A stretch of 64,000 nt of DNA from Aquatica leii (lineage: Eukaryota > Arthropoda > Insecta > Coleoptera > Lampyridae). The position numbers and the translations under genes are program-made. This document shows positions 1 through 12,020 of this stretch, in pieces. The notes below the pieces were generated by a model. The model ran no database searches. It saw nothing but the letters and a program-made list of their open reading frames with translations, and was not told where the DNA came from. The stretch is taken from the NCBI GenBank assembly GCA_035610365.1, contig CM069435.1:4676001-4740000 (forward strand). Reading direction: 5' to 3'. How positions within the stretch are numbered: the first letter of the stretch is position 1; every line of letters begins with the position of its first letter.

Positions 1-1880
1 TTGTTCCACGTTTTCTATATTATTGTTCCGCCTGTAAATTACCATAGCGATTCCCCTATTCCGAGGTTTTAATTACTTGACGAATTTGTATAGGTAGTTT
101 GGAAAAAAAAATTTTAAACTTTTGTAAACTATTCACGCTGAATGTGCAAGATGAATTCTATTTAAGGAAATAATGTTGCAGCAAACAACTACTAATTTGG
201 CTAACGTTTATCTTGAATTACGTAACAATGCAACACCATTTATTGATGCAACAAATGCATTCAATCATGCTTCGTAGTCAGTAGCAATACCTTTAAGTTC
301 TCAGCAATCAGCATAAAGAAGCTTTGTGTCACGGTGTGTAATCATCAACCTAGTTTTTATCATCTGTTGATAATACTATTTGCAATTACCTTATCAGGCG
401 GAGTCTACTGTTAAGAAATCGTCAGTGGGAGTTTTAATGTTTATCAACTGCTCGAACGATAACGACATGTTGGTGTCGATGGATAAACGCACGTAAATAT
501 CGTAAGATTAGTGCCGCGTATTGTAAATAAATACAAAAAAATCGCTGATAGACGACCGGAAATTAGATTTGCGTTTCCATGGGAACGACGCTTAGTGATT
601 GTTTTAGTCGGGCCTAAAGTTGCAACGTGTGCCAAAATTGGGTATGGGAAATAATTGCACAATTTTTTTGTTTGGTTGGAATTTGAGGAAGGTGAGAAAA
701 ATATTTGTGTAAGATAAGGGAACGTTATCGTGCGAAGGTTATTAAAGTGAGATTTTGTTAACGCTGCCACAAAGATTAATTTAAAAACAGTTTACTCGTG
801 TGTTGACCTAAAAATGTTATACTTTTTAGTAAGTTTTTTGCTTTTTTTATATGCTCAAATTGATTTTAGGATACCGATATGATTATACACACGTATTTCA
901 TGGTACGAACAGATTTGAAACAATTTGGATTTTTTGAAAACGTTTGGTGGTACAACCGGGTTACTTTTGTACACGCGTCTGTATCTTCTGGAGGATAACA
1001 TTGACATTTTTAGTTGTGTTTTGTCTCTGTTTTTATAAAGATGTGACTTACAGGTGTTTTATTATTGCATACTTTTCTTTGTTCTTCCAGTTATCGTGTA
1101 GTGGCATTAACTAATGTTGTGCCATAGCGACGAGTTTCTTCGTTTGAATGGCCAAATCGATTACATTAATTCTAGGGAAGCGGGTTTTTCTCAAAAAATA
1201 GGTTTTTCTTAAATAGAGCGGACGAAAAGTTCAAAAAGGGTCAAAATTTAATACTTCTGGCTTTTTTATTTATTGTATTAAAAAACCTAATCAAGTGATT
1301 TGACATATTATATTTAAAGCTTAGTTACGTTTCTGCATATTGTGCGACCTACCAATGAACTTCCTTCTCCAGCACATTTCTTATGTTTCTTATTTGCGAC
1401 CGATATAACAATGCGGTCGTCAGTACGATCGTATCGAATATCTTCAGATATTCTGCTCATTGACAAGCTATTAACTAGTTTGAAGCCTACTGGTTTTTTT
1501 TTTCTCGACATTCCTATATCTGGTGAAGCATACTCGTGCTATTTCTCTTCTAAAATTGAGTTTTGTGATGGTCCTGCCCGAAAATTTAAACAAAATTCAT
1601 GCGTTATTTATCATATAATATATTAGCCACTACAGAATATGTTGGGAAGATCTTCTCACGTTTTTGGTAGTTTGCACACTAGCCACTATGGTGACTAAGG
1701 TATTATCCTGCTACTGAACGAGGATTGCTCCTTCATCTTTTAATTACATTAGATTAGATTCCGATTGCTTATACCTGGCATACGCACATCAGTCCTTGTA
1801 GCTTTTGGTACTGTCGTCGGGCGCTTGCAAGTCAATAGGCCTACATCCGTACCTTTTATTAGACTTGCGATGTTTCCTAT
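1..1880. other. AT-rich spacer, no gene recognised
   Basis: Both strands were read. The open frames here (the longest about 108 codons on the minus strand near 444-770) are low-complexity, lack recognisable domains and look like chance. No tRNA-like arms or element termini were seen. Confidence 0.6.
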
Positions 1881-1899
1881 TAGCTTGTGGTTGTCAATC

Positions 1900-4800
1900 T
1901 AGCTGGTGTCTTCTGGGCTGTAATGCTGGACATTCAAAGAGTATATGATAGATATGCTGCTTCATCTTCTGCTTGACATAGTCTGCATACTGGTTTATCT
2001 TTATAGAAGTTGATCTTCTGCATCAAGAGACTCTAATGTCTGTCAGAAGACTGACTTCTTGCTTGATATGAGTTCTGTTCAGTCTTAGCAAGGCTTTGGT
2101 GGTTCTTGCGTTTGAATTTTTTTTGCAATATCAATTCTATTGAAATTTTTCAAATTCCGCTGATCGGTGCCATTAATCCATTCATTGATGACTGAGCCGA
2201 CTTGATTTTTTTGTATGTTTAGACCAGGTTCTGGACCTGTCATTGCTTTGCGGACTGCTTCTTCCACTTTGTTATTTCCTTCTATGCCACGGTGATTTGG
2301 GATCCATTATTATCTTACTGTGTTTAGCCTAAGGTTGGAAGTTTCAGTTTACATTCATTGACTAGTTTCGACGAGGTATTGAATGCGTTCAACACTTTCA
2401 GCCCTGCCCGAATGTATATGTTTACATTCTTTTCTATACTGATGTTTATGTATAAGCTAATCTTTTCAGCTTTAAAGATGTTGCATAGTTTCCCTAGACT
2501 GACTTTTTCTTTGGTTTCCTGTATACACCAAATCCTGAACCCCTCCGAATTTAGATCCATCCGTGTAAAACGTGCTCTTGTTTGTGGGGGTTGGTAGTTG
2601 GTCGGTGAACTGTTGTAGTTCTTTTCAAAGTCAAAGACTTTGTTTATTAAGTCAAGAGCTCATTTCCAGTATTGAGTTACGTATGTGTGACATGTTCTAG
2701 ATTATTAGCTATGGTTTTTCAGTAGTCAGTGCTTTGTAATGTTTAAGCTGCTATTCCGGGTTCACCTTCCAAGAAGATGTGGAGACTTAGTAGATTTAAA
2801 ATGGCATTCAGTGTTTGAGCTGAGGCGGCTTTACAAGCTCCGGTAATACACTGATTAGCCAGATACTTTAACCTGCTAACCATGGCTTTATACAGCCACA
2901 GGGTCAGTTCCGGTTTGAACCCCCACTTACTGTCTATAGCTTTTTTCCTAAAAACTAATGCTTGCATGCATCTGGTGATTCTTTGGTCAAGATGGGTGTC
3001 TCAAGTTAACTTGCAGTCGATGCTTAGTCTTAAGTACTTATCCTCACTCTCCCAGTTGACAGTATTAAGTTGTCTCTGTTTGTAGTGTTTCTTCTACGAG
3101 TGAAGGTGACAAGGGTGAGTGTGCTAGGATTCATTCTAAGATTATTTTCTAGACCCTACTCTTCGGTTATCTTAATGCTATTTTCATTGCATTATCTACA
3201 GTACTCTGGTATGTACCACGTGTCAGTTTGACCAGGTCATCGGTGTATTAACGTCTGTTGTTTAGCTTGGTCATCAGTTCATCGACTGTGAGGCACCACA
3301 GGAGCGGAGAAAGTACGTCTCCGTGTGAACGTCTTCTTGTCGCTTGTACTGTCTTTTCCTTACTAAACAATTTGCTTTTACAGTTCTTGTATTAAGCATT
3401 TCGATAGTCCAACTTATCGTAGTATTGTCGATCTGATGGTTTGCTATTGCCCTTTCCATGGATTGGTAGGAGGTGTTGTCCAAGGTTCCCTGTATATCAA
3501 GGAACGCTCCAACTGCATACTTCTTACACACCATGACTTTTTCAATTTTTTCTATCAGTTCGTGTAATGCTGTACTAAATGAGTTTCCGATTTGGTAAAC
3601 ATGTTGATATCTGTGGATCGGGAATGCTAATAAAACCATTTCCTTCCGATGCAATGACGTTCGACTGATGAGTTTTTAAGATTTAGCTTCTGCGGAGCTG
3701 CTCTTACCACTTTAGTCAATCTCCAGGATTGAGGGATGTAGCCTAATGTAAGACTTGCTTGGAACATGTTTTTGAGTGGGTTAAGTAGTATATATATATC
3801 CCTTGCTGTAGCATCACGGATTGTATGCCATCGTTGCCAGCAGATTTGAAAAGACTGAAGCGGCTAATTGCCCTTTCTTTGCTGACAATTGTCTTTGCTA
3901 TTTCAATCTTCTCTTCTAGAGGTATGCCTGGTTTCGCTTAAATTGGGTTGTTCCACTGCTCCGGGTAAATGCGTTTTTATCAAAAGAGATATTGTTTCAT
4001 CTTCGGTTCTAGTGGATTTACCGCTTTCTTTTTTAAGAGTTTCATTTGGGTTTGTGGCTTGCTTTGAGATGATTTTGTCGATCGTAGTTGTGGACAACGT
4101 GCTCTCAACCTCCTGGCAGAATTATTTTTAGGCTGCCTTGATCTTTTTGCTATATTCTGACAGGGCTTTATGATAGCTCTTTCAGTTTTTGGCGGTTTTA
4201 GACTAATTTACTTTCTAAGTATTTTTTCAACCAATTTATTTGTTTTTTAAGTATTTGCTGATTAGGGACTGTTAGAGGACAGCTGCTCTGAAATGAGTAT
4301 ATCATGGCCTTTTTTATCCGATCGGCATTTATTTATCTTTATTAGATCTAAACTGCTGATGTTTCATCTTGTCCTGTAGGTTCTGTTTATATAGGTCCTA
4401 GTAAGTCTTTCATGGGTTATAGTATGCTCTTTGGATTATTTCGCGTCGAGACAGTTCGAAGCTAATATAATTATAGTCAGATAACGAAGACTCGTCTAAG
4501 ATTCGCCATTTGTTCACTGTTTGACTGATATTCATACTTGTAATCATAATATCTATAACTTTTTGTCTGGTAGAGTTATGAAAGGTTGGCGTATTGCTTA
4601 CATTAGTTTCTACTAGATTGTTAGTTATCATAAATTCCAACAATGACTCAACTGATATGTTGTAGTCAGTACTGCTGGTGTGATGTGCGACAATACTAGA
4701 TTATCTAATTCCTTGCTGGGCGGCGACTTCTCAGAATCGGATGGGAGGTAGATTGAGTTTATAATAACTTGGTCGCTACCTGTCTCACTATTCTATGTTA

Positions 4801-5640
4801 TTTTTGCCGTGATATCTCTAGAACAGAATTCCATTAGTGGTATAAAGTCAAGATTATTTCGTATTATTGTGTATGTTCTAGGACTTATGATTATAAATAA
4901 GTTTACCTTTTGCACTCCCTAGGCCACGGATCTTTTTTTTTACTATCCATGGTGGTTCCTGGATATGTGTTAAGTCGTAATCTTCTACTTCTACTAGCAG
5001 CTGCCTGCATAGATTTGGACTAGCTGCCGTACAGTGGTGTAGGTTAAATTGTAGTATTGTCAGGGTTTTTTTCTTATCCTTAGATAGGATGAGGAAGGTG
5101 ACCTTATTGAGGCCTATGTATGCTACGCAGTTTATTGACTCAGGTGCTCGTTTTGCACTGTCGTCTATCAATACTGCGAACGTTCTGCGCTCGTCTTCTA
5201 GAGGAGTAACGATAGGTTTTTTCCAAGCGTCTGTTTGTAGGTCTACTTTTCGCTTGTTCTGAATCTTGATCAGACGAAGGATTACTTTGGGTTTTTGTTT
5301 GTCGTATCACTTGGGGACGTTAAACATTACCCTAAAAGGATTGACAATCTTCGCCCGCTCTTTTAACTCTAGTTTGGCATTAGCCTACGGGTGCAGTTTA
5401 GGTGCTTGCTCTCTCAACCAGAGTTTTGTGAGTATGCCCTTACATTTAACCACATAGGTGCCTGGTTAGTGGTAGTGGCTGGTTTAGAGAGGTGTGTTTT
5501 CACCTTCCATACCAAATAAGGTGTTGAATCAGGTTGTGTCTGATTAGGTTGCCTTTGTCAGTTTGACATGTGGGTAGTAGATGGCCAGTGCCAGTGGCCA
5601 GAGTCTGTGCTGCAGTAACCAGAAGCGGCGAAGATTCCAT
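1900..5640 (-). mobile_element. Decayed non-LTR retrotransposon (I/LOA/R1-like, with RNase H)
   Basis: Pieces of one LINE lie in consistent minus-strand order, broken by stops and frameshifts. From 5' to 3': an ORF1 tail running into an endonuclease start (about 5171-4878; motifs LQFNLHH and IQEPPW, typical of an APE-type endonuclease N-terminus). Next comes an RT finger/palm (3654-3274; GAFLDIQGTLDNTS resembles the catalytic FLDIEGAFDN segment) and the RT thumb (2967-2743; KWGFKPELTLWLYKA). Then RNase H (2560-2324, with KLVNEC, and 2267-2085, with MTGPEPGL), and finally a terminal zinc-knuckle-like CRLC with HILFECPAL in a shifted frame (about 2010-1900). An RNase H between RT and the terminal zinc finger is known from the I, LOA and some R1 lineages. 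No full ORF survives, so this is an inactive fossil. The exact ends and clade are uncertain. Confidence 0.75.
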
Positions 5641-5649
5641 CGAAGTGTC

Positions 5650-6690
5650 GTCTTCAGTCTGTAATAAATTTTTCAATATTCTTCATAAATTATGTGTTCA
5701 GTGGGTTTGAAATCTTTTAGAAACTTTGCCTGAAGAGGCTTTAGTTTCCATATTGTATCGTCGTTGTCTGGGTTTTATGTTGTCCGCACAGCGAGTCCAT
5801 AATCTGCCTAAACATATCACGTCGCATGGATTCTTCACTAACTAAAGCTTTTTCTCAAGTAAATTATTGTAGCCCGATAGAATCACAATTCCTAGGAAAC
5901 ACTTTTTTTGTATCTGGATAGTTAAAAAATAAATCATATTTCTTGCATTCTTCGAGTAAAAGACACGAAATGTTACATCAACAAACATGTCGAAAAGCTC
6001 CGTTGGCGACTTGTTTACAAATTCAGCGTAATTTGCTTAAGTAAAGTATTATGATTTTACCAGATCACCATCAACCTATTGTCTGACTTTTTTTTCACAC
6101 TTTTTGCTTTTGCTCCATTATTTGACACACCATCTTCAAATTTATATATGGGCACAATACTCAATTTCTTCGTCAAAATTCTTGAACAGTCGACACACGA
6201 GATTTATTATAACAACTTCATTCAACGTTTTTACCAACATCTTCATCAGTTAACATATTTGATTCTGGGGGGCAATATAAATATTTGTAGTCCCATTTCT
6301 CTTTTGCTTATCGTTAGAATAAAGTATGTTAACGCATCTTGCAGAGATCAACCGGACCAGCAAAAGTACATATGTACATTTACATGCAATTTCAAAGATT
6401 CGTGGTGATCAATTATACGCTGTAGATATGACCGTATGGTAACACCAGCTTTAGAAGGGTTAACACCAGCAGGTAATTTCTGGCGACTTAAGGATCTCTA
6501 AATTGTTGAACTGTTTTCAGGTCATTTGATTTGCTCCATTTTCATATATAGACTAATATCTAAGAGTTTTTTAATTTTTTTTTACATCTTACTTTTACAT
6601 TGAGTTTCTGCTTCTGCAATCATTAAGGCGATTTTTATTTTTGAGCTCGTAGATCTAAACAATTGATTATTAGTGCAACTAAACCACCAT
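5650..6690. other. Spacer, nothing recognised
   Basis: AT-rich sequence with a chance plus-strand frame at 6079-6408 that shows no domain. A motif TTAACCCTTCT can be read on the minus strand near 6456, which resembles a piggyBac terminus, but no partner was found. Confidence 0.5.
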
Positions 6691-7100
6691 GAGTTTTTAC
6701 TCCTTCCTACTGATTTCTTTCTTCTTTATTTTTTCATGCATGATAACTTGAAGTAGTTTTTCTTTGTCGTCGCTTTTACGTTTTATCCGCCCACAATGTC
6801 TTCCGCATTCTCCTGAGATATCCTCATCTCGAAGGATTTAGTCTCTTTATCATAAATCTCCTTTACTGCCTATGCTTTCATTCCGTAGTGTATTCTCGAC
6901 AGAATGTTACGCTCCAACAGTCGTATTTTTAATTAAAGCTTCATACCTCGACATCGAGCTTATCACTATTCTATTTCTAATCTACGAAAACGTATTAACG
7001 AAGGATGTAATCATCATCTCACTGGGAAAACATGAAGCTACGGGTCTACAAACTTTTTTGGTAATAATAAATCAACTTGGTTCTTAACTTTTTTCGCTTA
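6690..7100 (-). mobile_element. Fossil LINE reverse transcriptase C-terminus
   Basis: Translating the minus strand across frames gives an order typical of the C-terminal part of insect LINE RTs. There is an IHYGMKA-like segment (compare LLYGMEAW), then KETKSFEMRIS (compare KLESFEMWIYR), then MRKTLWADK (compare MLRISWVDR), then DDKEKLLQVIMHEKI. Stops and frameshifts separate the blocks. The match rests on pattern memory only, so it is a moderate call. A plus-strand frame over 6872-7087 is the antisense shadow of this fossil. Confidence 0.4.
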
Positions 7101-8490
7101 TGTTGTCATTATTTCCGTTGATAACCAGTTTGCTCAACACAATCCTAGTCCCACTTGTATATTATTTTCAAGCTTGTTTCAAAGTACTTCTTGGACTAGA
7201 GACTGTTAGTTGGATGATCAGGTTTTAGTCAGAACAGAATAATAATTGTTAATACAGTACTTTTTATAAAAAAACAAGCAGATAACAACTAAGCCGAAGC
7301 TCTTGGTGAAGTTTCATTTTTCAGTTTTCTTTTTTAATTTTTGTTTTTGTTTCAAAGATTTTTTGTGTGAGTTAAGAAAATACCAGGAGTAACATTGACT
7401 ATATTACTAGGGAACATAACCTATAAAACAGTCTGGTGGCTTCCATATTTTATTATTTTTTGCTGTATTTTTTGACTAACATTCTTTGATTGTTATTTTT
7501 AGACTGCTTCGATTAGCTATGCAATAATTGGCTCGGGTAGTACTCTGTGGTTGTCGTTCGCTTTTTCTTATTGTTCTAAGCAATTTTTATAAAACCGTTT
7601 AGTTTCTTTATAAAGGACTTTTAGTTATGGTTACTACTATCACAGAAGAAAAATCGTGTGGCAATATCTTTAAGTTTGTTCTTTATCGGACTTCGTACAT
7701 TACTTGCTTTTGTATATCTTTTCAGGCGTAAGATGGTCAAAAGGTTCCGGACTTAAGACAAACAAATTACTTCTTAGGGCCTAAAATGATTTGACAAATA
7801 ATTTTAACATTGCTACCAGGGATGTAGGGTCCAGATCGTTACCGAAATATTTATTAAAAATCCCGAATCAAGTGATGCTTGCAAAAAAACAAGCGGGAGT
7901 TTCAAAACCTTTTAGTCTATTTATAAGGTAAACTGTAAAACCCTAACTGAAATCATGAGTACGTCACTGATTGCTAACAAACAGTTTTGTAAGATTTATA
8001 TTGTAAGATAAGCTTAAGAATTTTTTTTTAATTTTAAGTAACACAAATTCCATCTGAAGTGAAAACTGTTATTTGTGCAATAAACCCGAACAGAAAGGTA
8101 CATTGCGTTTTGAGAATAATGAAAATAAATTCATTACTAAACGCATTTTCATACACCATGTGTGGTAATGGTTTGTATTAAGTTGTTGAGCATAATTAAA
8201 TTAAGCCAGCAGTCGACTGACATTTGCACATACATTGTTGTGCGTGTGTTGCAATTTATGACTCAGTACCATTTTGTCTTGTACACGTAAAGCGTGCTTG
8301 ACAGATGTTGCGGTAGGTTAGTCATAAGTGGTAGTAAAAACTTAACACTTGAGATTTGCAGAACGTAAACCATTCATTTGCTTATTTGTTGGGTTAATGG
8401 TAAAAGATACGGACAATGAAATTTAATGATGTGTCATACCGATTAGCATATGATTTTAAAATTCGTATAACCAATCAAACTAAACCAATG
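7100..8490. other. Non-coding region upstream of the ARL4 exon
   Basis: No coding or mobile-element signal was seen. The part next to 8490 is probably intronic, because it ends in a polypyrimidine tract and a consensus 3' splice site. Upstream non-coding exons of the GTPase gene could lie here but cannot be placed by eye. Confidence 0.5.
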
Positions 8491-8507
8491 TTTTTTCTTG
8501 TTTCAGA
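8490..8507 (+). promoter_or_regulatory. 3' splice site before the ARL4 coding exon
   Basis: The tract TTTTTTCTTGTTTCAG ends at 8506. It is a polypyrimidine run followed by AG about 105 bases before the start codon. This implies a 5' UTR intron and a last exon that begins near 8507. The 5' partner exon is not identifiable here. Confidence 0.65.
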
Positions 8508-8611
8508 TTGGAGATGCTGAACAATAATTTCTTAACGCTAAATGCAGCACTGACCAAATTTAGACGAAGATTTATTAGTACCAATAAAATGTAATCAGAA
8601 CGTAAGAGCCA

Positions 8612-9235
8612 ATGGGTGCCAATATGGGGAAAAATTCTTCTTTGCTAGATGCACTCCCATCAGGTCAAGGCACACTTCATGTGGTGATGCTGGGTTTGGA
8701 TTCGGCTGGAAAAACGACAGCTTTATATAGATTAAAATTTGACCAATATTTAAATACGGTACCTACAATCGGTTTTAACTGTGAAAAAGTTAAAGGAATG
8801 ATAGGCAAAGCGAAAGGTGTGAATTTTTTGGTGTGGGACGTCGGTGGACAAGAAAAACTGAGGCCGTTGTGGAAATCGTACACGCGATGCACGGACGGTA
8901 TTGTATTTGTTTTGGACAGTGTCGATCTCGAACGCATGGAGGAAGCGAAAATGGAGTTGATTAGGACTGTTAAAGCACCTGAAAATGCGGGTGTGCCTAT
9001 TTTAGTATTGGCGAATAAACAAGACTTACCTGGAGCGAGAGAACCGCGCGAACTCGAAAAGTTATTAGGACTTTGTGAATTAGGAAGCGGCGGCGCGTCC
9101 GGCGGTCATCTTTGGCACATACAACCGGCGTGTGCCATCACGGGCGACGGATTACAAGAAGGTCTCGAAGTGCTATACGAAATGATACTTAAACGTAGAA
9201 AACTTGCCAAAATGTGTAAAAAGAAGAGTAGGTAA
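8612..9235 (+). CDS. Arl4: ARL4-type ARF-like small GTPase
   Basis: A 207-residue uninterrupted frame with all ARF-family G motifs. These are the P-loop GLDSAGKTT (about 28-36), switch I TVPTIGFN (about 49-56), the switch II entry WDVGGQE (about 74-80), NKQD (about 135-138) and the base-contacting CAIT (about 174-177). The block [17 protein letters not shown] and the polybasic tail [14 protein letters not shown] are characteristic of ARL4, which cycles slowly, is myristoylated and sits at the plasma membrane or in the nucleus. An in-frame TAA lies three codons before the ATG, so the start at 8612 is supported. Met1 and Met5 are both followed by Gly, so either start could give an N-myristoylated product. 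An insertion rich in Gly/Ser near residues 157-163 fits insect orthologues. A candidate AATAAA lies at 9271. This is the only intact host gene in the window. Confidence 0.95.
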   Translation: MGANMGKNSSLLDALPSGQGTLHVVMLGLDSAGKTTALYRLKFDQYLNTVPTIGFNCEKVKGMIGKAKGVNFLVWDVGGQEKLRPLWKSYTRCTDGIVFVLDSVDLERMEEAKMELIRTVKAPENAGVPILVLANKQDLPGAREPRELEKLLGLCELGSGGASGGHLWHIQPACAITGDGLQEGLEVLYEMILKRRKLAKMCKKKSR

Positions 9236-11833
9236 AGTTGAAACAAAAAATGAAGTGAGTGAAGTTAGTCAATAAAAATGTTGTGCGCGTCGTAACGACG
9301 CGATAAGCATGCTCAAAAAGATTTGGCGACGACGTCGTTTGGATATTGTGACAGGAATGTAGGTAACTAAATATACAAATTTCCTTTGGATTTTTTAACG
9401 CTTTGACATTTTTTGAACCCGCTCTGATCTTCATCGTCGATGTGTTCTATTTTAAACACGAATTTTAGTGGGTACATGGTCGTAGATGTTAAAAATAATT
9501 TTAATAAATCGGATAAATTTGCTATTTGTTTACGTTCGTAATCTTAACGAACTTTTGCGGTACTCAGATCTCAATTTTTCTAGGTTTTAGAAAATTAAAA
9601 TATGACTGAAGTAGTAAAAAATTGCCAAACTTTATTTTTTTTCAGCAATTTTCAAGTGCTACCATTGACTTTGCTTCGCGACAAATTTGATTTAATTACT
9701 TATGCCCATAAAAACTTCATTATTTAGATGTTTATTGAATTTTTTGTAGGTTTATGGCATGAAGTAGCTGACATTCGATATCGTGATCTACATTTTCTAG
9801 ACGTTAAGACGATTAAATCTGAATGATTTGGTCTGGTCTTTGCGTCGAAATTTTGACCTGAATTTAAAAATATATATCATTCATATTTTTTTAAATCTTA
9901 TTTATAAATCCGCACGATTCGTTCCTAGACGCAAATATTTTTGTTCTTGACGGCTTAAGTTGTGCAATCTGAGTTCCTTTAAAGTTACTTAAAGATTCTT
10001 CACGATTGTGTAACAGCTTTAAAAAAAAAGTAATAGTCCGATTTATGCGAATTTTCACAATACATATCAGTTGTATAATTAAAAGAATTTACCTACGACC
10101 ATGTAATACATTGTTGTAACAATAGAAGAAAATTTGCCTTGTTAAGAAAATTCACACAATTGAAATGTGTTCTCAAAGAAAAACGTATACAAAACATTAC
10201 AAATTAATGAATTTGTAAAAGTACTGTAACCTCGATTAGATTATTGGGTCTGAAAGTGAAACCGAACGATTTTCAGTTAATTCGTCAGAAGGAGAAAACA
10301 GTGTGAAACGTTCCCAAGAGCTTTATTTGTGTCAAAAATGTGCAATTATACTACATTAAGAAAACTATATTCATGAAGGAAGTTAATTAAAAGACTGTGA
10401 TGATTATCAAAATATTTTTCTAATTAACTTTATTAAATTGGTGCGCGTTTTAATTAAAGGAAAAACCAATATTCTAAATTGAATTTATTGAGCGTTATTT
10501 TATTACAGACAATTTTTGTTCATGAATATAGTTGTAACAAAACCAAAGGTGCTCATTTATTTTTTAAGTAGTTTTTATTGTTCGTATTAAATGTTTAGCG
10601 ATCCAATCCAATATTCTTGTGATAGTGTAAATTCGGATCTAAAATGGTTTTTATTTTCATTTTTTTCCCTTTTTTTATATTTTAATTAAAGACGTCCATT
10701 TTCAACAACGCAAAATCCCACAGTGCCTTTGAAATTTCAATAAAAGCTTTAGGCAGCGTGCTTTGCTCACATCATTCACACACACGTTTTTAAAATTTTT
10801 TACATTTATATGCACGAATGCTGTTACAAAAAACAGAAAAGAAAAAATCTTCGTTTAAATCCGCATTTACACCTTCAAAATAGTTATTACCTAAGTGTAA
10901 AATATGGCCTTTTCAAACAATACCTTTTGTTATATATTGATTGTTTTTAAGACTTTGTACTTTCAAGTTGTATACCCCCATGTTATTATTATATTATATA
11001 CATTGTTTTTATGAAATATTAGTGTAAAATTGTAGAGAATGTGTAGATTTAGAGCTATTTAACTTTGAAGAAAAAATATCCTGTTGCCTGCCATGTATCA
11101 TTTGTAAATATGTACCTATATGTACGCAACTGTATAATTATTTCTTAAATTTTAGTAAATTATCTTTGTAAAATCAGTTTTATCACCTTTTATCCTGCCA
11201 TAAATGTCAACACGCATACGAAGTAAATACATTTTTTAAGCTGGAAAAAATACCGAGCTTAAAGCTAAAAAATTATTGGCGTTTTTACTTTAAAAGGTTA
11301 AAGCTTTTTGTGAACTCATCAAATTACTTCCAGCACGTCGAATTGCTACCTGCGGTTACAGAAACGAAGATTAGTTTAACAGCGATGTGAAACACAGGTG
11401 TAAGACACTTTCATTTGCGCTTCATTGAGTAAGTAGAAATTCGTTGGTAGATGGAAGTGAATTCTTTTGAAGATTTACGCTTGATTTTACAGAAGATCTT
11501 ATCTTGTTTTGGCATACTTTCAATGACTGTTGCTATTTAAATTTTTTTTTTTCAAATTACATTAAATTATCTTTAACAACTTAAGAAATTTAGTTATTAG
11601 TATGTTAGTAAGCAAAAATGCGAAATTCTGTTATTATTACAAGACAAAACCAATTCAAAATAATCACCACGCAGTCTTACCAAAACAGTTTAAATTATTA
11701 TTTACACCGATGGTACAGTTCTAACGTTCAAAGTTGATAGGTATATAAAAGTAAACTTAATAAATTCTTTCGTAAAAAAAAGTGAAGAAGAAACGAAAGC
11801 TAAAATGACAGAAACTATACGGTAAGGACAATC
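9236..11833. other. ARL4 3' flank, AT-rich, no other gene
   Basis: This probably holds the 3' UTR and downstream spacer of the GTPase gene. AATAAA hexamers occur at 9271 and 10739, among others, so the true polyadenylation site cannot be chosen by eye. No coding pattern or terminal repeat was recognised. Confidence 0.55.
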
Positions 11834-11860
11834 TTAACCCTTTAATGCACGATTTTTTCT
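11834..11860. repeat. piggyBac-type terminus at a TTAA site
   Basis: TTAA at 11834-11837 is followed directly by CCCTTTAATGCACG. A TTAA target next to CCC-starting termini is the hallmark of the piggyBac superfamily, and it lies about 190 bases past the transposase 3' end. The matching GGGTTAA end was not found between 13.8 and 14.7 kb, so the other terminus is lost or too diverged to see. Confidence 0.6.
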
Positions 11861-12020
11861 ATAACTTCAGAAAAAATAAACAGATGCGTAAGAAAGCATA
11901 TAAGCACTGAAAAATAATAAAAAAATTAAAACAGTTTTTTTCAAATCAACTTTTTTTATTATTAAGTTGTATGAAACCTGTGAAAACAGTTATTATTCTT
12001 ATTGAGACAGAAGTCCACAT

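Noticed and set aside
444..770. 108-codon minus-strand frame
   Set aside because: No domain, low-complexity Thr/Phe/Ser content, surrounded by AT-rich sequence; chance ORF.
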